From Zygnema cylindricum (taxonomy: Eukaryota; Streptophyta; Zygnematophyceae; Zygnematales; Zygnemataceae): 30,565 nucleotides of DNA. Positions 19,860 through 29,363 of the stretch are shown one piece after another; the stretch's first letter is position 1, and each line of letters begins with the position of its first letter. The stretch spans positions 1 to 30,565 of the forward strand of contig JBBHKE010002826.1 of the NCBI GenBank assembly GCA_037447655.1, in the 5' to 3' direction. A model generated the notes under the pieces. That model was not told where the DNA came from. It saw nothing but the letters and a program-made list of their open reading frames with translations, and searched no databases. Made by a program: the position numbers and the translations under genes.

Positions 19860-19985
19860 GTTGCTAAAAAGTTTATGTATGTGCCTTCTCTGTTAGATCA
19901 CCTTCTTGGCAATCAATCTAATTTTTGGATGTTCTTTTTCAGAATTAATCGATGAAAAATGGATGCTCTTGAAACTGGAAAAGTT
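19860..19985 (+). pseudogene. possible RNF213-like exon remnant before the E3 core
   Basis: A frame reads FMYVPSLLDHLLGNQSNFWM, then FFRINR before a stop. It lies upstream of clear E3-core pieces on the same strand and would fit a worn exon, but it has no diagnostic motif. Confidence 0.2.
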
Positions 19986-20071
19986 GGGCCAACTTGATTG
20001 AAGGAGGTGAAATGGTTTTTTAAGCAGGTGTTTATAGAAGGACAATATAACAACGTCGTTGATGTAGGACC

Positions 20072-20444
20072 ATGGCAAGTCCTAAACAAAACATTTGTAC
20101 AGTTTGTAACATGTGGCATACAAAGTTTTGTCCACCAGTCACACTTGAATTTTTACGCGGTAAGAACAATGAGATGTGCGAGTTCTCTAAGTTTTGTGAT
20201 TTTTTTAAAGAGGCAATTTCTCAAGCTCACGAGGAAAATGAAGTATTTCCATTGCGTAATTGTGCTTTAAGGCAGTTTTATGTGCAATGTCACAACCTGG
20301 GGATACTGAATGAAATTCTATTCATCTTAACGTTGTAGATTTATTCAGAAGTGTTAGAGGTGCTGGATTTGTAGCCGCCAAGTACTTGAAGCTTCTCCTG
20401 TTGAAAGAGATCCGTTTTCAGTGTAAACTATCGAAAACTTTGTA
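20072..20444 (+). pseudogene. RNF213-like: RNF213-like E3-core pieces
   Basis: The frame 20072-20335 contains NICTVCNMWHTKFCPP, then FCDFFKEAISQAHEENEVFP. In RNF213 a region after the RING has paired cysteines and then a helix of the type F...V...CF......P. After a stop at 20336, a shifted frame gives FRSVRGAGFVAAKYLKLLLL, resembling the P.VRS.L.QLLL helix of the E3 core. The order fits the family, and the frame change supports decay. Assignment depends on position as well as similarity. Confidence 0.45.
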
Positions 20445-20568
20445 ATCAAAAAATTGTTGATTATGAAATCATATCTGTGTCCAATACTGTGGAAAAAAAC
20501 CCTCTTGCATCTGACAGCAAGGATTAGAAAGCAGCTCATAACGCCTTGGTCTTTTGATAGGACGAAAA

Positions 20569-20790
20569 GACGATACCCTCTTTCAGGTTTTGGAAGAAAA
20601 CATTCAAGCTTACCCCTTTGCCCTCTTTCGCCTATGGCTTATAAAATCCCAACTGCCCTTCGATGAATGGGAACAACATGCATGTGATTGGCTCAAGGCT
20701 GAAGCATGGGATTTTCCATTTTGGCCATCCTAGTGTTGGAAATCATATATTCTATTGCAAGCAATAGTTTTCCGGATTGGGACTTTATAA
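20569..20790 (+). pseudogene. RNF213-like locus, W-rich segment with in-frame stop
   Basis: The frame reads VLEENIQAYPFALFRLWLIK, then LPFDEWEQHACDWLKAEAWD and FPFWPS, then TAG (20731-20733), then CWKSYILLQAIVFRIG in the same frame. It lies between the E3-core helix and the RZ finger. I do not recognise a family motif in it, but the continuation after the stop in the same frame indicates a once longer coding exon. Confidence 0.35.
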
Positions 20791-20899
20791 GGTTTGCGAC
20801 AAGATGTATTGACAGATGAATTCTCTGTGAAGGCAATCAGTTTACACCTCTCTATTACTTCGGCATTCCTTCCGTCCCTTTTTTTTTTTATTGCTGCCC

Positions 20900-21128
20900 C
20901 AAGTGACGAAACAACAACAACGATAAATGCTGGTCAAGGAAGAATTTGGTGGGTATCGTAATGTTTGTGGTTGCTACTTCGTTGTCACAAATTGCGGTTG
21001 GACAGCCGAACAAGCAAATTGCTCCCACTGTAAAGGAGAAATGGTAGACATAGACAAGTAATTGGGGCTACTAGAGCAGATACAGTGGCTCAGTCTCACT
21101 ATGCTGCAAATTTCCAACCAGAATTCTA
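20900..21128 (+). pseudogene. RNF213-like: RNF213-like RZ-type zinc finger remnant
   Basis: One frame gives INAGQGRIWWVS and stops; a second gives YRNVCGCYFVVTNCGWTAEQ, then ANCSHCKGEM and a stop at 21060; a third gives IGATRADTVAQSHYAAN to a stop at 21128. Together these follow the RZ-type finger of RNF213 and relatives: G.W..C.NGH.Y.I..CG......C..C...IGG. The last three cysteines are kept, the first Cys is Asn in this alignment and the His is Cys. In RNF213 this finger carries the RING-independent ligase activity. Two frame changes within about 220 bp indicate a dead copy. Confidence 0.6.
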
Positions 21129-21603
21129 AAAACCCTAAAATACCCTAAATAGTTCATGCATTTGGTTGCTTCTGTAATGGGTGCCTGTTGTCGTGTGTTT
21201 TTTTTTGTTTTCGACCATTCTTGCCTTTGATGTATGTATGTTGCTTTATCTTATTGCTCTATAACATGCGAAATGGCATCGGTAGATGCATAAGTCGAAA
21301 TTTGAACTTCAAACTATACATTCAAGCTTCAAGAAGATTTTTTTTTATGTATTTGATTTCAAGGCAGTAATTCTCACAGTAAGCTTGCAATCAGATTCAT
21401 TATTCACCTTTGGTTGTAAGTTGGATGTAATACCTGCAGCCATTGCATTTTTTTTGTCTTTTCGCCTTTCTCTTTTTCGGAACTTAACAATAAACAACTG
21501 TTTTTCTCTTTCCATGGAGTTCAACCATACAGCTCGCAGCTTACTTTCTCTCGTTTATTGTCTTCTTCACCTTATATTCAGAGCTTTGCCTTTTGATTTT
21601 TAG

Positions 21604-21822
21604 GTTTGCGAAAAGGAGGATATACCTGTGAGGCTTTCAGGTCTTCCAATTACACCCAGAGAAGCCTTTTTGACTTTGACGAATATTTTTTACGAAAACT
21701 TCTACGCTTTAAACCGCTTGTTGGGACAGGGAAACGAAATTGCTTGTCTTTTACTGGATTATTTTTTGCCGTTCCTTGCGGAATTGCTTTCACCCGGCCC
21801 GCATTTTGCAGAAAAAAGTTGA
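21604..21822 (+). pseudogene. RNF213-like: RNF213-like C-terminal helical exon
   Basis: After a TTTTTAG acceptor the frame reads EKEDIPVRLSGLPITPREAF, then LTLTNIFYENFYALNRLLGQ and LLLDYFLPFLAELLSPG before a stop. RNF213 proteins after the RZ finger have a segment of the type P..PEEAF..L...W......, followed by leucine-rich helices. The match to the PREAF region is reasonable and the position is correct. This is the last piece of the pseudogene I can see. Confidence 0.5.
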
Positions 21823-22639
21823 TCTCCTTTTAATCAAAATTCGGTATGCGACAAAGATGTTGTTTAAGGTCGAGATATAAAATAGTACGAAATCGTAAGA
21901 ATGTAGGACTGAAATATCTGAAGTAAACATTTGTTACGTACCAAGAAACCTGTAAAAATGCAACATTGACCTCTTTTTTGTTCATTTCCCTCGGTTGGTT
22001 CGTTTTTCCTTTGTGGTGTACTATATATGGACTGTTATGAAGATATGACTTTGTCAGAAATTGACAGTTGGTTGCCAAATCACAAGCTTCATTTAGTATT
22101 TTTAGTTTCTTGTGGTCTTTAATTGCTAAAGCGCTATTATTACCTTTCGTAAAAAACCCTTTCAATCGATTTTAGCTACTTTGAATTTTAGGAATTGCTT
22201 AACGCAGGCAAAATACAAAAAGCAAAAAACAAGCAAAAAACATAATTGCAGTGTCCATGCCTTTCTGCTATTATCTAATGCTAGCATTCAGTATTTTTTT
22301 CTCGTGTGGGGTTATTTGAAATCTCGAAAACTGGCAAATTATTTTTTCATAAAAACAAATAAAACCCAAAAACACATTGCTGTAATTTGAGCCCTATTTA
22401 AATGATATTGTCTATCAACATGATATATCATTGTGCTTTCTTAAAGCTCATATGTGTTAAGAAAAACTGTAAAAAGCAATTGCCGCAATAGTGTTGTGAC
22501 AATTGTCCCGTGCCTTAATCAACTTTTCTTCTATGGAAGCAATTGAGCAAATAGACGAAAGCTGTCACCACAAGGAAAACAAGAGTCGAAAAAGACGGAC
22601 GAGAGAGGGAAAGCCAAAACCAAAACCTTAAAGTGGCAG
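21823..22639. other. no gene recognised
   Basis: AT-rich sequence with short frames on both strands (for example minus 21830-22165), none with recognisable features. It could contain further C-terminal introns of the pseudogene. Confidence 0.45.
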
Positions 22640-22857
22640 ACCGTGTATCGCTATTAGTGTAAAAGTTAGTTTATCGCCACTTAAAACATATTTTCTCCGT
22701 GCTCACCTGTCCAATCTTTGATTGGAGACCGCCGACCGAAAGGTGAGAATCTTGCCTTTCAATCGCAACCGTCGGATGAACAATCCAACAAGTGTGCACG
22801 GAGAAAAGATGTTTTAAGTGGCGAAAAAAACATTAACGCTTATTGCTATACACGGTG
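22640..22857. mobile_element. foldback MITE B1 (about 218 bp), TIR about 65 bp
   Basis: ACCGTGTATCGCTATTAGTG at the left pairs with the right end, and the arms match for about 65 bp, including CGCCACTTAAAACAT and TTTTCTCCGTGC on both sides. The right end reads CACGGTG followed by TA (22858-22859); the left TA appears mutated. The outermost bases (CACCG..ATCGCTATTAG) resemble the ends of the A-type MITEs, but the interior is different. There is no coding potential. Confidence 0.8.
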
Positions 22858-22859
22858 TA

Positions 22860-23569
22860 GTGAACCAAGCAGACCTACAACAGTAGAAAGAACAGGCTAC
22901 CGACTTAATAGTACATCGAAGGAAATCTGGTACGATAAAAAACACTAAAAAGCATTAATTGACATCCCATTTTTATTTTTGGTAGTGAATATTAAGCAAT
23001 TTTGGCTATTCTTGACAACAAACATCAGAAAATGTTTTCTATTACAAATGTTAACCATCTCAAAAACAAAATTAAACTTGTTTAGTTTAATAATAATAAT
23101 AATATTAATAATAAAATAAACAAACTATTTTTACTAATAAACTATTTATCATTAATAATATGATGACATGGATACCAAGGCAAAGAATACATGTAATCCA
23201 CGGCAGAGAATACATGTAAAACAATGAACATTAAATCTAAAAAAACCACGATGCGATTCGCCACTTTTTTTTATGTAAGACATTAGATTTCAACAGATTT
23301 TTTTTTGACCCATTACGATTTAAAAGAACAAAAAACTTTTGGTCCACTATGGCTAGTTTATTGACAACAAATTTTTATCTTTTAAATCTTCCAAAAAATA
23401 AACTCCCTAAAACGAAATAATAGATTAAAAAGTCTTCCCATTTTCCACTTCTTACACTATAAAAAATTGAAAGCTTAAAAAGTCGTAAATATTAACATAA
23501 TCCGACATCAAAAATTTAACAATGATAAGAAAATTTTCCAAATTAACATCTAAAACAAAATAAATTTTC
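22860..23569. other. AT-rich spacer, no gene
   Basis: Very A/T-rich, with a TAATAATAAT simple repeat at about 23086-23120. No frame or RNA can be supported. Confidence 0.5.
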
Positions 23570-24058
23570 CTCCCTCTCTTAAATACTCTATTGTGAACTC
23601 AAAAATAGAGTAAAACAGGACTCTCGCTCTCCTCCTCTCTCCATCTCTACTTTATTCTTCATTCTCACCCGGCAGCTCACTCTTCCCCTTGTTCTCTCCG
23701 TTTTTACATCACATTCACTCCCATTCTCTCTCTCTCTCTTCTCGTCTCTCTTTCTGCCTCTCACTCTCCTTCTCTTCCACTCTCTCTCTATGATCCCATC
23801 TCTCTCTATACATAGTTTCTCTCTCCCCTAGCAATCCCTACATCCCTCTCTCCATCTCTCTTCCTCTCCCCCTCTCTTCCTCTCTATCCCTTTTCCTCTC
23901 CCACTCCTTCCTCCCTCTCTACTTTTCCCTATCTCTCCAATCTCTCCCTCTCCCCTATCTCTCTCCAACATCACCCTCTCCTTCCTCTCTCTCCAATTTC
24001 TCCTTCTCTCTCCCAATCTATCCTCTCTCTCTCCCTCCCTATCCCTCCTACCACCCCT
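23570..24058 (+). repeat. polypyrimidine (CT-rich) tract
   Basis: Almost entirely C and T, in irregular TCTCTC and CCCTCT units. Frames across it are low-complexity artefacts. Confidence 0.85.
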
Positions 24059-24164
24059 CCTTGGCGCTCTGGAAGCACGAAGGAGGAGAGAGAGCGAATC
24101 GCCTCCTCACTGAGTCTCGGGCCAAAAGTACATTTGCCTCGAGGAGTACAGGACTCACCGTAAC

Positions 24165-24661
24165 CCTGGGAGGGAGAGAGAGGGAGGGAGGGAGGGAGGA
24201 GAAACAGTAAAATTAAGAGAGAGAATGAGAGAGGGAGAGGGAGAGGGGAGAGGGAGAGGGGAGGGGGAGGGGGAGGGGGAGGGGGAGGAGGGAGGGGAGG
24301 GGGGAGGGGGAGGGGGAGGGGGAGGGGGAGGGGGAGGGGAGGGGGGGAGGGGGAGGGGGGAGGGGGAGGGGGAGGGGGAGGGGGAGGGGGAGGGGGAGGG
24401 GGGAGGGGGGGGGAGGGGGAGGGGGAGGGGGAGGGGGGGAGGGGGAGGGGGAGGGGGAGGGGGAGGGGGGAGGGGAGGGGGAGGGGGGGAGGGGGAGGGG
24501 GAGGGGGGAGGGGGAGGGGGGGAGGGGGAGGGGGAGGGGGAGGGAGGGGGAGGGGAGGGGGGAGGGGGGGAGGGGGAGGGGGGAGGGGGAGGGGGAGGGG
24601 GGAGGGGGAGGGGGGGGGGGGGGAGAGAGGGAGGGGGGGAGGGGGGAGGGAGAGAGGGAGG

Positions 24662-24694
<33 letters not shown>

Positions 24695-24725
24695 GAGGGA
24701 GAGGAGAGTGAGATGCGAGAGAGAC

Positions 24726-24784
<59 letters not shown>
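24165..24784 (+). repeat. polypurine tract with (G5A)n core and (GA)n end
   Basis: A 620-bp purine-only style tract: GGGAGA units, then about 400 bp of mostly GGGGGA units with runs of up to 13 Gs, then a pure (GA)n run at 24727-24784. It is strongly predicted to form G-quadruplex or triplex structures. The long frames on both strands here (poly-Pro/Leu/Ser or poly-Gly/Glu) are artefacts. Confidence 0.9.
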
Positions 24785-24787
<3 letters not shown>

Positions 24788-25441
24788 AGAAGGTTGAGGG
24801 TACCATACCGGCATTCGTCCTTTTCCATTGTTTGTGATGGAGTATATGGCCTCCTCGGAATCGACGCCATTTCTATGAACCACAGTTTCCGTTTCCGTTC
24901 TAGTTTGAGTGTAATTTTAATTTAATTTCTTTTTCATTTTTTGTTTAGGATTGACAGGAAACAGGAATGTACGGATTGTGATTAGGAAACAAAAAATAAT
25001 GATTGAATACATAAATAAAAATAAAATAAACAAAATAAAATAATAAGGATGATAAAGTATTAATTAAAAGTACCTTTGGAGATCAGTGAGACTCAGTCCT
25101 GCTCCCTGGATACATCAAAAATAAAATTTAGAATAGAAATTGAAAAAATAAAAACAAAAATAAAATATAGAAAATGAGCGACTAGCAGGATGGGAAAAAG
25201 ATAAACTCAATGACAGGTTCAAAAAGAAAAAGTTTTTTTTTTGGAAAAAGGAGATATAAAAAATCCTTGAGAAAAAGAAAAAGAGTAAGAAATAAAAGAA
25301 GAAAAACTAAAACTGAACCAAAAATTTGCTGAAAAAGAGAAACACGCACAAAAAACATAACACAAAATAAAGAGAGCAAGAATTTTACAAAAATAAATAA
25401 AGAAATAAATAAGGGATAAACAACGTTAGAGCTTAATTGAA
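24785..25441. other. A-rich spacer, no gene
   Basis: A-rich on the + strand after about 24990 (AAATAAAA units). No gene, RNA or element ends are seen. Confidence 0.5.
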
Positions 25442-25745
25442 AACTCTTCCCTCTTATTTTGTTCCCTCCATCTTTTTCTTTTCCTCTAATTCTTCCCTCT
25501 TTTTTCTTTCCTCCCTTTTTTTTTTCCCTCTTCTTTTTTTCCTCTTTTTTCTTTACTCTTATGCATAACTCTTTTTCTTTCCCTTTTTTTCCCCCCTTTT
25601 TTTTCCTTCCTCTTTTCTATTTCCCTCATTTTCTTCCCACTTTTTCTTTCTTCTTTTATTTTCACTCCATTTTTTCCCCCTCTTTTTTTTTTCACTTTAC
25701 CTTTTCCCTGATTTTTTATTTATTTATTTACTTATTTTTTTTTTA
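25442..25745 (+). repeat. T-rich polypyrimidine tract
   Basis: CCCTTTTT and TTTCTT units with very few purines. The frames across it are compositional artefacts. Confidence 0.8.
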
Positions 25746-26214
25746 ACTGACCGGCTGCAAAAACATTTCCTCCGCCCGCGTGACATCCGACGCAACTTTT
25801 GAAAATATTTCTCGACCGACTTCAATTTCCGAACCTAGCGCCCGACCTGAAACGCAACCCAAACCTTTTTCAATACCTTGTACTTTTATATTTTTTCATT
25901 TTTTTAGAGAAAACTTTTGATTATACTTTACGAAAGTTTTTTTTTTTTATTTATTTTTTTTTGTTTTTTTTTGTGTTGTTTTTCCTTCATTTATTTTGTC
26001 ATTTTCTGTTCCCTCCCCTTTCACTTTAAGCTCGAGAACAAAGTGTAATTTTTCGTTTTCTTCTCCCTCATTTTTTTTTTACTTCATTATAAAACAAAAA
26101 TAATACATAGATAAATTAAACTTTTAATTTAAACATTTAATTTTATAAAACCCCAACTCCATTTTTTTTAATGCATTCCCTCCCAAAAAAAAAGACCGTG
26201 AGAAAGTCAAGGAC
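25746..26214. other. no gene, T-rich then A-rich spacer
   Basis: A T-rich stretch (25870-26080) followed by A-rich sequence. Nothing recognisable. Confidence 0.5.
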
Positions 26215-26719
26215 AGAGTGAGGGAGAAGGAGAAGGGAGGGTGGGGAGGGGGGAGGGAGGGAGGAAGGGAGGGAGGGAAAGAGAAGGAGGGAAAGAGGGA
26301 CAGGGAGAGAGACAAAAAGAGAGGGGAAGGGAGAGAGAAGAGGAGGGAGGAGGAGGGAGGGAGGGAAGGAGAGGGGGAGAGAGAGAGGGAGAGGGAGAGA
26401 GAGGGAGAGAGAGAGAGAGGGAGAGAAGGAGAGAGGGAGAGAAAGAGAGAGGGAGAGAGGGAGAGATGGAGAGAGAAAGGGAGGGAAAAGGAAGGAAGGA
26501 GAGAGGGAGAGAGAAAGAGAGAGGGAGAGAGGGAGAGATGGAGAGAGAAAGGGAGGGAAAAGGAGAGAAGGAGAGAGGGAGAGAGGAAGAGAGAGGGGGG
26601 AGAGAGAAGGAGAAAGGGAGAGGGGGAGGAGGAAGGAGAGAGGGAGAGAGGGAGAGAGGGGGGAAGAGAGAGAGGGGAGAGAGAGAAGGAGAGAGAGGGA
26701 GGGAGGGGGGGTAGTAAGG

Positions 26720-26760
<41 letters not shown>
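26215..26760 (+). repeat. polypurine (GGGAGA/GA) tract
   Basis: Purine-rich throughout. An internal duplication of a unit of about 75 bp (GGGAGAGATGGAGAGAGAAA at 26459 and 26530) is visible, and a pure GA run closes it (about 26724-26758). Long frames here are artefacts. Confidence 0.85.
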
Positions 26761-27346
26761 ACGGGAGGGGTTGGGTAAGGGGGGGGCTCCACCTGCTACG
26801 GCTACTGCCATCGCCAGACTGGCAAAAAACTGTTAAAATCTCCTGGGAAATCCGTACATGTACAGAATCAGGGCTTAATCTATGTTGCGAACACCTGACA
26901 GGGGGCAGACCTGCCGCGGGAGTCCCCCACCTGATTTAAAAAAAACAGTAAAATACTAATAACAATAGTGATTTAAAAAAAAAAAAAACTAAAAAAATAA
27001 TAAGAATAATAAGAATAAAACCAAAAATAAAAATTCAAAAGAAAAATGATAAAATTCACCAAAAAAGAAATTATAAAACAAACGAAATATACGAAGAAGA
27101 AGGACTGATGACAATAATAATAATAATAAAAAAAAAAAATAGCCAATTGAAATAATAGCGAGAGAAATTACAAAAAAAAAAAAAACAGACAAAGTAAAAA
27201 ATAAAGCAGTGATGAAATTAATAATGGCATTAAAAAAAAAAAAAAAAAAAAAAAAAAATTGCGGAATAGCTTAATATATTCTGTTTCACAAGTAAAAGAA
27301 AAAAAATATATATATCATGCCACGTACTCTCACTACGAGGAACCGC
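26761..27346. other. no gene, A-rich with a poly(A) run
   Basis: A short GC-richer piece (26785-26930) is followed by A-rich sequence ending in a run of about 26 adenines at 27233-27258. The run could be a retroposed poly(A) tail, but no retroposon body is recognisable upstream. Confidence 0.5.
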
Positions 27347-27666
27347 CACGTGGCTTCCGCACGTGTGGGCGGAATTACGACCTGCATTCAACGCTGTCAT
27401 CTTACACGTGGCAGCACGTGACAATGCAGCTGACACGTGGCGTGACGAGTGTAAGGAAAGCTGGCCAACAGGAGATACTGCCACGTGGCAAGACAAAACT
27501 GACGCCATGCTTTTTTAAATTTGCCACGTGGCACGTGAGCACGGGCAGAATGTACCGTACAAAAAGTACAGAAAATGAAAATGAGACAATAGTCACAATA
27601 CTTCAGAATCCCGCGTTCCAGTTAGGGTTTCTCTTTCTCGACTTTGCCGCTTCGAACAGACACGTG
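27347..27666. promoter_or_regulatory. dense G-box/ABRE array, nine CACGTG in 320 bp
   Basis: CACGTG occurs at 27347, 27360, 27405, 27415, 27434, 27482, 27525, 27532 and 27661. Six carry the ABRE-type extension CACGTGGC or GCCACGTG, and three are the full palindrome GCCACGTGGC. In plants these are binding sites for bZIP (ABF/GBF) and bHLH (PIF/MYC) factors. Chance expectation is well under one. No clear coding region follows on either side, so the target promoter is unknown; the frame 27259-27711 across it is likely accidental. Confidence 0.75.
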
Positions 27667-27880
27667 GCGAGATTAACTGGATATCAAAAGTTCGGAACGC
27701 GTTTCACATAGAATCCGTACGGATAACCTAATTCTGGAGGTCTGAGAAAAGGAAACCTGTACGAATTCGTACTTTCACATGGAAAGCTTAGCCTGTACGG
27801 CTGTCCTGATTCTAAATTCTAGAGGATCGAGAAAACAGCATAGATGGATGTCCTATGCGCATAAAACGCACGGAGTAAAC
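27667..27880. other. short diverged direct repeats
   Basis: Related phrases of the form TTTCACAT(A/G)GAA and (T)GTACGG recur near 27700 and 27773 and again near 29027, suggesting a diverged dispersed repeat. There is no coding region. Confidence 0.35.
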
Positions 27881-27882
27881 TA

Positions 27883-28419
27883 CACCGCCAATCGTTATTA
27901 GCGTTGTGTACGCTAATTCCGTCCCGCTTTTTTTTTTAATTCTCCATTAGTGTAGTTCATTCTATTTTTATCTTTATTCTATTTAGGGTTATTTTCAGTA
28001 CGTATTCTCTTAAATAGAGTGGTGTACGGTCAGTGTCACATCGTACATAAATGTACCTTTTTAAGTTAAAAAGTACAATAAATTAGTTTTAGTAACCGCG
28101 GATGCATGAGAATGTTCGTTCTAAAAAGGAAAAAAAACCAGGTGGTAAAAAATCCCGCTCGCACATATTCGTCCGACAGCCGCGTTTCGACCGTGTGAAT
28201 GTACCATTTGTGTACGATTTGTTAGATTTTGTACGGAGACCTATATTAGTGTAAGCATGTTTGCCACCGACATTTTTTTTTTCAAAGATCATAATTACCA
28301 TAACCAAACAATTAGAATGTATGATTTTTTCCAAAATTTTCAAATTCTTAAATAGCGTACACCACGGTAATTATTTTTATACGCTAAAAAAACTTACACG
28401 CTAATAACGATTGGCGGTG
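27883..28419. mobile_element. MITE A2 (537 bp)
   Basis: TIR CACCGCCAATCGTTATTAGCG and its complement, flanked by TA on both sides (27881-27882 and 28420-28421). The first 65 bp or so and the last 110 bp match MITE A1. The middle has about 320 bp that A1 lacks, rich in GTAC. So A2 is either a longer ancestor-like form or A1 plus a nested insertion. It has no coding potential. Confidence 0.85.
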
Positions 28420-28567
28420 TAGCGATTACTACTTCAGTGCGCATGAAACAATTTCAAATTTTATAAAATTCGTCGAAAAATTCGTACTTCTTTTTGAATT
28501 TCAAATTTCAAAATTTTTAAATATTCAATAATCAATACCCTATAAAACTGAAAAGTGCAACGAACTA

Positions 28568-28774
28568 CACCGTGAATCGTTATTACTTATTAGCCTTATG
28601 TACGCTATATCAGCACCCCAAAATTTTAACGTTGATACCTTAAATATAATATAACTACACTATTTAAGGAAGTGGACCATTATCTGCCACGTCTCTTGGA
28701 ACTAAATTAGAATGATTGACGCTAATTTTTACTTTACACTAATAATTTCTATACGCTAATAACGATTCAAAGTG
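28568..28774. mobile_element. MITE A3 (207 bp), diverged ends
   Basis: Left end CACCGTGAATCGTTATTA, right end AATAACGATTCAAAGTG, with TA on both sides (28566-28567 and 28775-28776). The interior shares GTGGACCAT.ATCTGCCACGT with A4, making A3 and A4 one subfamily. Confidence 0.75.
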
Positions 28775-29077
28775 TAGCGGCGAGCGGCGGAGTTTACCGA
28801 GGACGATAAAAATACGCGCGGGCAAATGAAGCAACGTCTCTGTATATTTAAGTGTTCGTACAATTTTTCGTACAATGTAAAACGTACGAAATTTACGAAA
28901 TTTACCAAACAAGCGAATACTACGTAGTTCTCGGTAAAAAGTCCAAATCCGTACGAATAGGACATCATTAGTTCTCGGTAAAAAGTCCAGAAATGTAGAC
29001 CACTTCATGTACGGATGCCCTATTTTCACATAGAACCCGAATCTGTAAGGCTGATCGTGATTCGGGCGCGCCACGAC
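28775..29077. other. spacer with a 21-bp direct repeat
   Basis: TAGTTCTCGGTAAAAAGTCC begins at 28925 and again at 28969 (44-base spacing). The minus-strand frames here have no recognisable domain. Confidence 0.6.
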
Positions 29078-29131
29078 AAAAAAAATTTGGACCATTTCTC
29101 GATTTGTGCGTGTCATCCTTGCGCAGGGGCC

Positions 29132-29163
<32 letters not shown>

Positions 29164-29181
29164 ACGGATGTCCCGAAGGAC
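29078..29181 (-). ncRNA. U6: U6 spliceosomal snRNA
   Basis: The minus strand carries U6 snRNA, the catalytic RNA of the spliceosome. The 5' stem-loop GTCC-TTCG-GGAC is followed by the ATACAGAGA box (pairs with the intron 5' splice site), the AGC catalytic triad within GATTAGCATGG, the internal stem-loop region GCCCCTGCGCAAGGATGACA, and the 3' part AAATCGAGAAATGGTCC. It ends with eight Ts (29085-29078), a Pol III terminator and Lsm site. From the ACAGAGA box to GGTCC it matches plant U6 as I know it. The 5' stem has four pairs where the usual U6 has five. With an intact terminator and promoter it is likely functional. Confidence 0.93.
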
Positions 29182-29200
29182 GAAGATATAAGTTCAAATT

Positions 29201-29245
29201 AATTATATATAAACTTATTGTTTTTTGAATCATATATTGTGGGTG
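29201..29245 (-). promoter_or_regulatory. U6 promoter: upstream element and TATA box
   Basis: On the minus strand a TTTATATATA box starts at 29213, 32 bases upstream of the RNA start at 29181. About 21 bp further upstream is CACCCACAATA (29245-29235), a partial match to the plant upstream sequence element (RTCCCACATCG). The close element-to-TATA spacing is the Pol III arrangement in plants; Pol II snRNA genes have about one helical turn more. Confidence 0.7.
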
Positions 29246-29363
29246 AATATAATATTTTTTCCCTACTTCAAAATCGTCACTTTCTATGTGCTGGTCACAA
29301 AAGTACAAAACGTCAACGGTTTACGTGAAACGTGAAGCGTAACTGCCCGGTGAAAGTACAGTA

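Noticed and set aside
23971-24883. Very long frames (up to 299 codons) rich in Pro/Leu/Ser on the minus strand and Gly/Glu on the plus strand
   Set aside because: They translate a purine/pyrimidine simple repeat in several frames at once; no start context, domain or splice signals support a gene.
26124-26811. Overlapping 150-220 codon frames on both strands
   Set aside because: Same reason: they exist only because GA/CT repeats lack stop codons in several frames.
27259-27711. A 150-codon plus-strand frame across the G-box array
   Set aside because: It begins near a poly(A) run, has no recognisable domain, and its codons are largely fixed by the repeated CACGTGGC motifs.
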